DNA from: Phycicoccus sp. M110.8
GTDB lineage: Bacteria; Actinomycetota; Actinomycetes; Actinomycetales; Dermatophilaceae
Assembly: GCF_032464895.1 (NCBI RefSeq)
Contig: NZ_JAWDIC010000004.1
Location: 62,001 to 126,000, forward strand
Direction: 5' to 3'
Length of the DNA: 64,000 nt
The position numbers were made by a program, and so were the translations under genes. How positions within the stretch are numbered: position 1 is the stretch's first letter; every line of letters begins with the position of its first letter. Positions 52,546 through 60,878 of this stretch are shown one piece after another. Below the pieces are notes generated by a model. That model saw only the letters and a list, made by a program, of their open reading frames with translations, searched no databases and had not been told where the DNA came from.

Positions 52546-53021
52546 GCGACCAGCACCCCTGCCACCCACGTGACGGCGATCGCCACCGCCGCCATCAGCT
52601 CGATCCCCATCGACAGGAACACCGCGCGCAGCGCCGCCTTGGTCGACACCCAGGCCAGCGCCCGGTCCCGCGAGTGGCTGAGCTCGACGAGGTAGATCCC
52701 GAGCACGAAGCCGACGAAAGCCCCCACGACCGGGATAACGAAGAACCCCACGACCGCCACGAGCACCGCCAGCACGAGGGTCGAGCTGCGCACGCCGGCG
52801 GCCTTCATCCGCCGGCCGGGCACGGCGTACTGCAGCCCCACGCCCGCGCCCCACAGCACCGCGCACACCCCGAAGACCGTCCAGCCCAGCGCGGACCGGG
52901 CGTCGAGCGCCCAGAGGAACACCGCGGCCAGGCACAGGAACAGCCCGGGCAGCACGGGAATGACGATCCCCACCATCCCGATCAGGATCAGGAGGGCGGG
53001 GACCCAGGTGGAGGCTTCCAT
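52539..53021 (-). CDS. DUF456 membrane protein
   Basis: 160 residues with five or six hydrophobic segments, many Gly (VPALLILIGMVGIVIPVLPG; VPGRRMKAAGVRSSTLVLAVLVAVVGFFVIPVVGAFVGFVLGIYLVEL). It matches DUF456, small integral membrane proteins whose Gly-zipper-like repeats resemble those of lipid- or ion-handling proteins; function is unproven. It is followed, on the same strand upstream, by the zinc-ribbon gene. Confidence 0.9.
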   Translation of the reverse strand: MEASTWVPALLILIGMVGIVIPVLPGLFLCLAAVFLWALDARSALGWTVFGVCAVLWGAGVGLQYAVPGRRMKAAGVRSSTLVLAVLVAVVGFFVIPVVGAFVGFVLGIYLVELSHSRDRALAWVSTKAALRAVFLSMGIELMAAVAIAVTWVAGVLVAQ

Positions 53022-53040
53022 CCCGGAAGCCTAGAGGCGG

Positions 53041-53262
53041 TTACCGCTCGTCGTCCGCCGCGATCGCGGGGGTCTCGTTCAGGCGGTCCGTCTCGTCGAC
53101 GATGTCGGCGTGCTCGCGCAGCTTGGGCAGGTGCTCGCGTCCGTGGTGGGCGCAGAAGAGCAGCTCACCGCCGGCGTGAAGGCGAGCGCGCACGTAGGCC
53201 TGGGCTCCGCAGCGGTCGCAGCGGTCGGCCGCGCTCAGGGTGGGTGCCAGTGCAGTGGTCAC
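53041..53262 (-). CDS. Small zinc-ribbon protein (DUF7455-like)
   Basis: 73 residues: LSAADRCDRCGAQAYVRARLHAGGELLFCAHHGREHLPKLREHADIVDET. A CxxC (CDRC) and a Cys-His-His element (FCAHHGREH) form a probable zinc knuckle. Highly conserved small actinobacterial protein of unknown role, frequently beside parE/sigA genes. GTG at 53262 follows GGAGGAAGG. Its promoter region (53263-53632, shared with parE) has a pair of palindromes. Confidence 0.88.
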   Translation of the reverse strand: MTTALAPTLSAADRCDRCGAQAYVRARLHAGGELLFCAHHGREHLPKLREHADIVDETDRLNETPAIAADDER

Positions 53263-53285
53263 GTCAGCCTTCCTCCATAAGTCGT

Positions 53286-53299
53286 GTCTCCGATGAGAC
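53286..53299. promoter_or_regulatory. Palindrome 1 (GTCTC-CGAT-GAGAC)
   Basis: GTCTCCGATGAGAC: 5-bp arms, 4-bp spacer, 24 nt before the start of the zinc-ribbon gene. It is the first of two copies 36 bp apart. Confidence 0.6.
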
Positions 53300-53321
53300 G
53301 TCCTACTCCGGTCGGGGGTTC

Positions 53322-53335
53322 GTCTCCGTGGAGAC
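53322..53335. promoter_or_regulatory. Palindrome 2 (GTCTC-CGTG-GAGAC)
   Basis: GTCTCCGTGGAGAC: 6-bp arms around GT; same arms and overall size as the copy at 53286. The 370-nt interval 53263-53632 otherwise holds an AT-richer stretch (about 53360-53440) and a possible -10 box TAGCGT near 53555 for parE. Confidence 0.6.
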
Positions 53336-53632
53336 CTGCCCGTTCCGGCGCCGGTAGCAACAGTCAAGCATGCGCAGTTCTTCCCGGCCCGCATTGGGTG
53401 GTGATGCACGTCATGCATGTCACATCAGGTGATTCGGTGCTCGGGCGTCCGGTGGATGGGAGGAACCGGTCCGGGTGGGGCGCGAGTGGCCCGAGGGGGC
53501 TACGCCCGATGCCGTATGCCGCGTGCCTGCGCCGGCTCGTCGGCGCGCCGGGATAGCGTGGTCCCCACCCGGGGCCCGCTCGACGGGCCACCCACCACCG
53601 GGGCCGGACCCAGCACAGGAGCACCCCAGACC

Positions 53633-55789
53633 GTGGCCACCGCCACCACCGAGACCACTGCCAAGAAGACCGCGACGACGAAGTCGAGCAGCGACTACAG
53701 CGCCCACCACCTGCAGGTCCTCGAGGGCCTCGAGGCCGTCCGCAAGCGGCCGGGCATGTACATCGGCTCGACCGACGGCCGCGGCCTCATGCACTGCCTC
53801 TGGGAGATCATCGACAACGCCGTCGACGAGGCCCTCGCCGGCCACGGCCAGCGGATCGAGGTCGTCCTGCACCGCGACGGGTCGGTCGAGGTGCGCGACA
53901 ACGCCCGCGGCATCCCCGTCGACATCGAGCCCCGCACCGGCCTCACGGGGGTCGAGGTCGTCTTCACCAAGCTGCACGCCGGCGGCAAGTTCGGCGGCGG
54001 CTCGTACACCGCGTCCGGCGGCCTGCACGGCGTCGGGGCCTCGGTCGTCAACGCGCTGTCCTCCCGGCTCGACGTGGAGGTCGACCGCGGCGGCAAGACC
54101 TACGCCATGAGCTTCCGGCGCGGCGAGCCCGGCTACTTCCCGGACGTCGCGAGCGACGACAAGAGCCCGGACCACGAGTTCACGCCCTACGAGCGGTCCT
54201 CCGAGCTCGCGGTGGTCGGCAAGACCAGGCGGGGTGTCACCGGCACCAGGATCCGCTACTGGGCCGACCGGCAGATCTTCCTCAAGGACGCCGCCTTCGA
54301 CTACGACCAGCTCGTCGCCCGGGCCCGGCAGACCTCCTTCCTCGTGCCCGGCCTGGCGATCGTCATCCGCGACGAGCGCCGCCTGCCCGGCACGCCGGGG
54401 GAGGGCGGCCCGCACGAGGAGGTGTTCCTGCACGACGGGGGCATCTCGGAGTTCGCCGAGTTCCTCGCGCCCGACGCCGCGGTCACCGAGGTGTGGCGGC
54501 TGCAGGGCACCGGCACCTTCACCGAGACCGTGCCCGTCCTCGACGCCAAGGGGCACATGAGCCCGACGGAGGTCGAGCGCGAGTGCGCCGTCGACATCGC
54601 CGTGCGGTGGGGCACCGGCTACGACTCGAAGGTCTCGTCCTTCGTCAACATCATCGCCACGCCCAAGGGCGGCACCCACCTGGCCGGCTTCGAGCAGGCG
54701 CTGCTCAAGGTCTTCCGCAAGCAGCTCGAGGTCAACAGCCGCCGGCTCAAGGTGGGCAACGACAAGCCGGAGAAGGACGACGTCCTGGCCGGGCTCACCG
54801 CGGTCGTCACGGTGCGCCTCGCCGAGCCGCAGTTCGAGGGCCAGACGAAGGAGGTGCTGGGCACCAACGCGGTGCGCGCCATCGTCGCCAAGGTCGTCGA
54901 GCAGGAGCTCACGGCCCGCCTGACCTCCACCAAGCGCGGCGACAAGGCGCAGGCCGCCCTGCTGCTGGAGAAGGTCGTCTCGGAGATGAAGTCGCGCATC
55001 AGCGCGCGGCTGCACAAGGAGACACAGCGCCGCAAGAACGCCCTCGAGACCAGCAGCCTGCCGGCGAAGCTGGCCGACTGCCGCTCGACCGACGTCGAGA
55101 AGTCCGAGCTGTTCATCGTCGAGGGCGACAGCGCCCTCGGCACCGCCAAGCTGGCCCGCTCCAGCGACTACCAGGCGCTGCTGCCGATCCGCGGCAAGAT
55201 CCTCAACGTCCAGAAGGCGTCCGTCTCGGACATGCTCAAGAACGCCGAGTGCGCGGCGATCATCCAGGTCATCGGGGCCGGCTCGGGCCGCAGCTTCGAC
55301 CTCGACGCGGCCCGCTACGGCAAGGTCATCATCATGACCGACGCCGACGTCGACGGCGCCCACATCCGCACCCTGCTGCTCACCCTCTTCTTCCGCTACA
55401 TGCGCCCGCTCGTGGAGGCCGGCCGGGTGTATGCCGCGGTGCCACCGCTGCACCGCATCGAGGTCGTCAACCCCGGGTCCAAGAAGAACGAGCTCATCTA
55501 CACCTACTCCGAGGGCGAGATGCGCGCGACGGTCGCCAACCTCAACAAGCGGGGCCGGACCATCAAGCAGCCGCTGCAGCGGTACAAGGGCCTCGGCGAG
55601 ATGGACGCCGACCAGCTCGCGGAGACCACCATGGACCCCCGGCACCGCACCCTGCGCCGGGTGCGGCTCGAGGACGCCGAGGCAGCCGAGAGCGTGTTCG
55701 AGCTGCTCATGGGCAACGACGTGGCACCCCGCAAGGACTTCATCGTGGAGTCCGCCGCCGACCTCGGCCGCGAGCGCATCGACGCCTGA
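53633..55789 (+). CDS. parE: DNA topoisomerase IV subunit B / type IIA topoisomerase ATPase subunit
   Basis: 718 residues. GHKL ATPase (LEGLEAVRKRPGMYIGSTDGRGLMHCLWEIIDNAVDEALAG; GGKFGGGSYTASGGLHGVGASVVNALS), transducer, and TOPRIM domain (FIVEGDSALGTAKLARSSDYQALLPIRGKILN; MTDADVDGAHIRTLLLT with the DxD pair). It ends in the RYKGLGEMDADQLAETTMD region of GyrB/ParE. I call it ParE because it is paired with an A-subunit C-terminus at the right end of the window in the actinobacterial parE/parC locus; it might be a second GyrB. GTG 53633 has AGGAG about 11 nt upstream. Confidence 0.93.
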   Translation: MATATTETTAKKTATTKSSSDYSAHHLQVLEGLEAVRKRPGMYIGSTDGRGLMHCLWEIIDNAVDEALAGHGQRIEVVLHRDGSVEVRDNARGIPVDIEPRTGLTGVEVVFTKLHAGGKFGGGSYTASGGLHGVGASVVNALSSRLDVEVDRGGKTYAMSFRRGEPGYFPDVASDDKSPDHEFTPYERSSELAVVGKTRRGVTGTRIRYWADRQIFLKDAAFDYDQLVARARQTSFLVPGLAIVIRDERRLPGTPGEGGPHEEVFLHDGGISEFAEFLAPDAAVTEVWRLQGTGTFTETVPVLDAKGHMSPTEVERECAVDIAVRWGTGYDSKVSSFVNIIATPKGGTHLAGFEQALLKVFRKQLEVNSRRLKVGNDKPEKDDVLAGLTAVVTVRLAEPQFEGQTKEVLGTNAVRAIVAKVVEQELTARLTSTKRGDKAQAALLLEKVVSEMKSRISARLHKETQRRKNALETSSLPAKLADCRSTDVEKSELFIVEGDSALGTAKLARSSDYQALLPIRGKILNVQKASVSDMLKNAECAAIIQVIGAGSGRSFDLDAARYGKVIIMTDADVDGAHIRTLLLTLFFRYMRPLVEAGRVYAAVPPLHRIEVVNPGSKKNELIYTYSEGEMRATVANLNKRGRTIKQPLQRYKGLGEMDADQLAETTMDPRHRTLRRVRLEDAEAAESVFELLMGNDVAPRKDFIVESAADLGRERIDA

Positions 55790-55909
55790 CGCCGGGGCGC
55801 GTCCACGCGGACGCGACCGTCCGCCGTTGCGGGCGGGGTGCGGGTGCGTCACGGTAAGGGGCAGCAGGGGTCGTGAAGGGCGGCCGCCGCGACCCCAGGA
55901 GGGTGTGCC

Positions 55910-57358
55910 ATGAGCACTGCCCAGGACACGCACCAGCGCGCGACGGGGGAGGAGCAGACCGACCTCAGGCGGGTGATGGGTCCGGGCCTGCTCCTGCTGT
56001 TCATCGTCGGCGACATCCTCGGCACGGGGGTCTACGCGCTGACGGGCCAGGTCGCCGCGGAGGTCGGCGGCGCGGCGTGGGTCCCGTTCCTCGTGGCCTT
56101 CGCGATCGCGATGGTGACGGCCTTCTCCTACCTCGAGCTGGTCACCAAGTACCCGCGAGCGGCGGGCGCGGCGCTCTACACCCACAAGGCGTTCGGCATC
56201 CACTTCCTCACGTTCATCGTGTGCTTCACCGTGATGTGCTCCGGCATCACGAGCGCGTCGACCGCCTCGCAGGCGTTCGCGTCCAACCTCGCCCAGGGCT
56301 TCGGGCTCGACCCCGACAACGGTGGGCTCGTCATGGGGGTGGCGCTGGCGTTCATGGCGCTGGTGGCCGTCGTTAACTTCCGCGGAGTGGGCGAGAGCGT
56401 CAAGGCGAACATCGTCCTGACCCTCGTCGAGCTGTCCGGCCTCCTGCTCGTGATCCTCGTGGGGTTCTGGGCGCTGATGGACGGGCGCACGGACTTCAGC
56501 CGCACGGTGGTCTTCGACAGCCCCAGTGACAAGAGCGCCTTCCTCGCCGTCACGGCGGCGACCTCGCTCGCCTTCTTCGCGATGGTCGGTTTCGAGGACT
56601 CGGTCAACATGGCCGAGGAGACCCACGACCCGGTGCGGAACTTCCCCAGGATGATGATCACCGGCATCAGCATCACCGGGCTGATCTACGTGCTCGTCGC
56701 CCTGTTCGCCGTGGCGATCGTCCCGGTCGAGGAGCTCGGCCGGACCGACACGCCCCTGGTCCGCGTGGTCGAGGCGGCGGCGCCGTCGGTCCCCATCGAC
56801 ACGCTGCTGCCGTTCATCTCCATGTTCGCCGTCGCCAACTCGGCCCTCATCAACATGCTCATGGCGAGCCGGCTGCTCTACGGCATGGCGCGCCAGGAGG
56901 TCCTGCCGCCCTTCCTGGGACGGGTCCACGCTGGCCGGCGCACGCCCTACCTGTCCATCCTGTTCACCACCGTCATCGCCTTCGGGCTCATCGTGCTGGT
57001 CACGACCCGGTCCGACAGCGACGTGGTGGCAGCGCTCGGCGGCACGACTGCACTGCTGCTGCTCGGTGTCTTCACCATCGTCAACGTCTGCGTCCTCGTC
57101 CTGCGCAAGGACACCGTCGACCGCCGGCACTTCGTGGCTCCCACGGTGCTGCCGGTCCTCGGGGCGCTGTGCTGCGCCTTCTTCGTCGGGCCCTGGACCG
57201 GCCGCAAGACGGTCCAGTACGAGATCGCGGGCTGGTTGCTCGCCCTGGGCGTCGTGCTGTGGCTGCTCACCTGGGTGGCGAACCGCTCCCTGCGGGCGAA
57301 GAAGACGTACGTGCGCGACCCTGAGGCGCTCGCCGACTCCGAGGGCGGGGTCAACTAG
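55910..57358 (+). CDS. APC-family amino-acid permease
   Basis: 482 residues with 12-13 membrane helices. Helix 1 carries LFIVGDILGTGVYALTGQVAAEVGGAAW, where the GTGVY turn forms the substrate site; FSYLELVTKYPRAAGAALYT follows, as in APC transporters. It imports an amino acid or polyamine, not identified. The ATG follows AGGAGG. It stands alone in front of the LacI gene (convergent, 13 nt). Confidence 0.9.
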   Translation: MSTAQDTHQRATGEEQTDLRRVMGPGLLLLFIVGDILGTGVYALTGQVAAEVGGAAWVPFLVAFAIAMVTAFSYLELVTKYPRAAGAALYTHKAFGIHFLTFIVCFTVMCSGITSASTASQAFASNLAQGFGLDPDNGGLVMGVALAFMALVAVVNFRGVGESVKANIVLTLVELSGLLLVILVGFWALMDGRTDFSRTVVFDSPSDKSAFLAVTAATSLAFFAMVGFEDSVNMAEETHDPVRNFPRMMITGISITGLIYVLVALFAVAIVPVEELGRTDTPLVRVVEAAAPSVPIDTLLPFISMFAVANSALINMLMASRLLYGMARQEVLPPFLGRVHAGRRTPYLSILFTTVIAFGLIVLVTTRSDSDVVAALGGTTALLLLGVFTIVNVCVLVLRKDTVDRRHFVAPTVLPVLGALCCAFFVGPWTGRKTVQYEIAGWLLALGVVLWLLTWVANRSLRAKKTYVRDPEALADSEGGVN

Positions 57359-57371
57359 GGCGCGGGCGGGG

Positions 57372-58418
57372 TCAGGTCGCCGTTCCCGCAGTCGTCAGGC
57401 CCGTCGACACACGGGCGCCCACCGGCGCGGTGGAGCCCCGGTCGACCAGGGTGATGCCGAGGACCTCGTCGAGGTCGGGGTCGACGTGCCCGTGGAGCGC
57501 GTCGAGCATGATGCGGCCGGCCCGGCGCCCCTGCGCCAGCACGTCCTGGCGGACCGTCGTGAGCCCCATGATGTCCGAGTACACGTGGTCGTCGATGCCG
57601 ATGACCGACACGTCACCGGGCACGTCGAGGCCGTGCCGGCGGGCGGAGGCCATCACGCCGAAGGCCATCTCGTCCGAGGCCGCCACGACGGCCGTGGGCA
57701 GGTGGCCGCTCGTGAAGAGGCGGTCCGCGTGCTCCATCGCGCCGACGGCCGTCCAGTCGCACTCCAGCACCCAGTCGGGTGGGCACGCCAGCCCGTGCTC
57801 GCGCATGACCGCCGTGAACGACTCCCGGCGGTCGTAGGGCGTCTGGAGGTGCGTGATCGAGCCCGGCACGGTCCCGGCATACGCGATGTCGCGGTGGCCC
57901 AGGTCGATGACGTGCCGCGTCGCGAGGGCCATCGCGGCCCGGTCGTCGATCCGCACCGATGGCCACCCCGGCTGGCGGTTCCCCACGGTGACGACGGGGA
58001 GCCCCAGCCGGTCGATCAGCGCCCGCTCGGAGGCGTCGGGTGGGACGTTGAGCAGGATGATGCCGTCGGCCCGCTTCCAGAACATGCTCTGGGTGATGGG
58101 CAGCCGGGTGTCGAACGTGTGGCCCTCGAGGTCGCAGAGCAGGACGTGGTACCCCTTGTCCCGCAGCTCCTTCTCGATGCCGCTGACCACGGTGGCGAAG
58201 AACCAGCGGTCGAAGTACGGCGTCACGACCGCGATGCCGCGCGTGCGCCCCGACACCAGGCTCGTCGCGGCGGGGGAGGCCATGTAGTTGAGCTCGGCCG
58301 CCGCCTTCAGCACGCGGTCCCGCGTGTCCGGGCTGACCCGGTCCAGGCCACGCAGGGCGCGCGAGACCGTGGCCACCGACACGCCGGCGGCGCGGGCCAC
58401 GTCCCCGATGGTGCTCAT
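57372..58418 (-). CDS. LacI-family transcriptional regulator
   Basis: 348 residues. N-terminal HTH and hinge MSTIGDVARAAGVSVATVSRALRGLDRVSPDTRDRVLKAAAELNYMASPAATSLVSGRTRGIAVV, then the periplasmic-binding-like effector domain (DRWFFATVVSGIEKELRDKGYHVLLCDLEG ... VDRGST). It is at the 3' end of the sugar ABC operon on the same strand, so it probably controls that operon; three sites like LacI operators lie at its head. GGGGAGGGG precedes the ATG. The inducing sugar is unknown. Confidence 0.94.
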   Translation of the reverse strand: MSTIGDVARAAGVSVATVSRALRGLDRVSPDTRDRVLKAAAELNYMASPAATSLVSGRTRGIAVVTPYFDRWFFATVVSGIEKELRDKGYHVLLCDLEGHTFDTRLPITQSMFWKRADGIILLNVPPDASERALIDRLGLPVVTVGNRQPGWPSVRIDDRAAMALATRHVIDLGHRDIAYAGTVPGSITHLQTPYDRRESFTAVMREHGLACPPDWVLECDWTAVGAMEHADRLFTSGHLPTAVVAASDEMAFGVMASARRHGLDVPGDVSVIGIDDHVYSDIMGLTTVRQDVLAQGRRAGRIMLDALHGHVDPDLDEVLGITLVDRGSTAPVGARVSTGLTTAGTAT

Positions 58419-58438
58419 CCACCCCTCCCCGCTGTGGT

Positions 58439-58663
58439 TCAGGCTCCCGTGTTCCGCCGGGCTCGCCAGACGAGCCAGCAGGCCAGCAGGAGCACCGCGA
58501 GGAGGGCGGCGGAACCACCCGCCGCCTCCCCGCGGACCTCGAGCACGACGGTCTGCACCGCCGCCATGAACGTGAAGAAACCCAGGATTCCGAGCAGGGT
58601 GTCGAGGCGCTGCGCCTTGGCGCGTGCGTCGCCGGTACCGCTGCCCGGGTTGAACAGTCCCAT
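58439..58663 (-). CDS. Small two-helix membrane protein in the sugar operon
   Basis: 74 residues: a soluble 20-residue N-terminus, then helices (LDTLLGILGFFTFMAAVQTVVLEV and SAALLAVLLLACWLVWRARR). It lies between the second permease and lacI, with short gaps on both sides. ATG 58663 is used; GTG 58699 would overlap the permease gene. No recognised family. It might be an accessory part of the transporter, but this is only from position. Confidence 0.6.
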   Translation of the reverse strand: MGLFNPGSGTGDARAKAQRLDTLLGILGFFTFMAAVQTVVLEVRGEAAGGSAALLAVLLLACWLVWRARRNTGA

Positions 58664-58685
58664 GGCGTCCGGGCGAGGCCTGCGC

Positions 58686-59594
58686 CTAGCCCTTGACACC
58701 TCCCGCCGTCAGGCCGGAGACGATGGCCCGCTGGAAGACCAGCACCATGATGATGAGCGGCACCGTGACGATGGTGCCGGCCGCCATGACCGCGGTGTAC
58801 GGCTCCTGGTGCGGCTGCGCGCCGGTGAACTGGGCGATGGCGACGGTGACCGTCTGCGTCGACGGGGTGGAGAACTGCTGGGCCAGCAGGTACTCGTTCC
58901 AGCTGGCGATGAACGCCAGGATCGCCGTCGTGAACAGGCCGGGGGCGGCCAGGGGCAGCATGATCTTGCGGAAGGCCTGGCCCGGGGTGCAGCCGTCGAT
59001 GCGAGCGGACTCCTCGAGCTCCCACGGCATCTCCGACAGGAACGCCGTGAGCGTGTAGATCGTGAGGGGTAGCGCGAAGGAGATGTTCGGGATGATCAGC
59101 GCCTGGTAGTTCACGCCGCTCAGCCAGCCGAGGCTGGAGAACAGCTGGAACAGCGGCGACACCAGCGCGACGCCGGGGAACATCGAGGACCCCAGGATGA
59201 TCCCGAGGACGACGTACTTCCCGGGGAAGTTGAGCCGGGCCAGGGCGTACGACGCGAAGACGCCGACGAGCATGGCCACCGCGGTGGTGACGACGCCGAT
59301 GATGATCGAGTGCACGAGCGCGGCCCCGAAGTGGTTGCCACGGTCGGTCGAGAAGGCGGTCTTGAAGTTGTCCAGCGTCACGTGGGTCGGCCACGGGCTG
59401 CTGTCGAAGGTGTAGCCGACGTCGCGGAACGCGGTGACGACCATCCAGTAGAACGGGGCCAGGCCCCAGATCACGAGCACGGCCAGGCCGATGTACATCC
59501 GGATCTTGGCGTTGCGGTCGCTGCGGAAGTGGATCTCCTGGGCCTCGGTGCGGCCGGCGTTCGGAGGTGCGGTGGTCGCGGTGGTGGCGGTCAT
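58686..59594 (-). CDS. Carbohydrate ABC transporter permease (MalG/LacG type)
   Basis: 302 residues, six membrane helices, binding-protein-dependent transport inner-membrane family. The EAA loop EESARIDGCTPGQAFRKIMLPLAAPGL contacts the ATPase. The N-terminus is extended by about 30 Thr/Ala-rich residues. It follows the other permease with 1 nt between stop and start. No ATPase gene is present in the operon; sugar importers of this type often use a shared MsiK-like ATPase elsewhere. Confidence 0.93.
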   Translation of the reverse strand: MTATTATTAPPNAGRTEAQEIHFRSDRNAKIRMYIGLAVLVIWGLAPFYWMVVTAFRDVGYTFDSSPWPTHVTLDNFKTAFSTDRGNHFGAALVHSIIIGVVTTAVAMLVGVFASYALARLNFPGKYVVLGIILGSSMFPGVALVSPLFQLFSSLGWLSGVNYQALIIPNISFALPLTIYTLTAFLSEMPWELEESARIDGCTPGQAFRKIMLPLAAPGLFTTAILAFIASWNEYLLAQQFSTPSTQTVTVAIAQFTGAQPHQEPYTAVMAAGTIVTVPLIIMVLVFQRAIVSGLTAGGVKG

Positions 59595-59595
59595 G

Positions 59596-60663
59596 TCAGG
59601 CTCCCGTGGAGGTGGCGTTGGCGGCGACGGGGTTGCCGGTCTGCGGCTCTTCCTTCTTCTTCGTCTTCTTCGACTGCGGCGGCCGCTGGATCACGTCGGC
59701 GCCACCGAACTTGATGAAGAGGAACGCGACGAACGCGACCAGGAGGAAGACGATCGTCGACAGGGCCGACGCGCTGTGGAACCCGGAGCGGATCTGCCTG
59801 ATGACGAGCATCGACAACGACGTGGTGCCTCCCGCGCCCTGCGTGAGGATGGCCGGCAGGTCGTAGATGCGCAGGACGTCGAGGGTGCGGAAGAGGACCG
59901 CGACCATGAGCGGCGTCTTGACCAGGGGCAGCGTGATCCGGACGAACGTCTGCCACTTGGTGGCGCCGTCGATCTGGGCGGCCTCGTAGACGTCCCCGGG
60001 GATGAGCTGCAGGCCGGCGAGGATGAGCAGCGCCATGAACGGCGTGGTCTTCCAGACGTCGGCGATGACGATCGCGAGCTTGGCGGCCACCGGGTCGCTG
60101 GTCCACAGCTGGGGGGAGATCCCGACGAAGCCGAGCAGCTTGTTGGCGATGCCCTGGTAGGCGAAGATGAAGAACCAGAGCTTCGCGGTGACCGCGGTGG
60201 GGATGGCCCAGGGGACCAGGATCGCGGCGCGGACCAGGCCGCGACCGCGGAACTCGCGGTTCATGATCATCGCGAACCACATGCCGAGGATGACCTCGAT
60301 GACCACGCTGGTCACGGTGAAGAAGAGCGTCACCCAGAAGGCGTTGTAGAACTGCGCTCCGAGCGTGCCGGGCGGGCAGTCGACGTTGCCGCACTGCTGC
60401 AGCAGCCAGTGGGTGTAGTTGGAGATGCCGGCACTGCCGCCCTCGACGAACAGGCCGGTGGCGGGATCGAGGCCGGCGTCCTTCTGGAAGGACAGCTGCA
60501 CTGCCCGCAGCAGCGGGTAGATGATGATGACGGCCAAGAAGATGAGGGTCGGTGCCACGAGCAGCAGCCCCTGACGACCCTGGCCCGCGTGGAGCCCCTT
60601 CTCCTTGGGCGCCTTGTTCCTCGTGGGGGTCGACTTCCTCGTCGACTCCGCGACTGCGCTCAT
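59596..60663 (-). CDS. Carbohydrate ABC transporter permease (MalF/LacF type)
   Basis: 355 residues with six core helices and an N-terminal extension. A large loop between helices 1 and 2 includes Cys pairs (QQCGNVDCPPG). The EAA motif is EAAQIDGATKWQTFVRITLPLVKTPL. The C-terminus is basic and low complexity. Partner of the downstream permease; both serve the binding protein at 60879. It is separated from the binding-protein gene by a 215-nt interval with repeats and a hairpin. Confidence 0.93.
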   Translation of the reverse strand: MSAVAESTRKSTPTRNKAPKEKGLHAGQGRQGLLLVAPTLIFLAVIIIYPLLRAVQLSFQKDAGLDPATGLFVEGGSAGISNYTHWLLQQCGNVDCPPGTLGAQFYNAFWVTLFFTVTSVVIEVILGMWFAMIMNREFRGRGLVRAAILVPWAIPTAVTAKLWFFIFAYQGIANKLLGFVGISPQLWTSDPVAAKLAIVIADVWKTTPFMALLILAGLQLIPGDVYEAAQIDGATKWQTFVRITLPLVKTPLMVAVLFRTLDVLRIYDLPAILTQGAGGTTSLSMLVIRQIRSGFHSASALSTIVFLLVAFVAFLFIKFGGADVIQRPPQSKKTKKKEEPQTGNPVAANATSTGA

Positions 60664-60738
60664 GCCTGCTCCTTGCCCCGGCTGCGCCGCGCCCTCGGGG
60701 GAGGGCGGGTGGTGGACGTCATGCTCGAGTGTTCAGGT

Positions 60739-60812
60739 GGTGCTGCGTGGCGGGGGTGCCGCCGGTGCTGCGTGGCGGGGTCCCGCCGGTGGTGCGTGGC
60801 GGTCGTGCCGCC
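60739..60812. repeat. Three tandem 24-25-nt repeats between operon genes
   Basis: GGTGCTGCGTGGCGGG-type units start at 60739, 60764 and 60788; each ends in CCGCC and can fold on itself (GGCGG / CCGCC). They lie upstream of the first permease gene. Confidence 0.8.
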
Positions 60813-60817
60813 GAACG

Positions 60818-60854
60818 GGTGTGGGGGTGGCCCCGTGGGGACCACCCCCACACC
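60818..60854 (-). terminator. Strong hairpin after the sugar-binding protein gene
   Basis: GGTGTGGGGGTGG (60818-60830) and CCACCCCCACACC (60842-60854) are perfect 13-bp arms with CCCC/GGGG also able to pair inside. It lies 24 nt past the binding-protein stop and could attenuate transcription into the permeases or protect the upstream mRNA. Confidence 0.7.
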
Positions 60855-60878
60855 ACTGGGAATGCTGGGACCGTCAGG

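Noticed and set aside
53420-57130. Long minus-strand frame over parE and the permease
   Set aside because: Antisense shadow of two clearly identified genes, without any domain.
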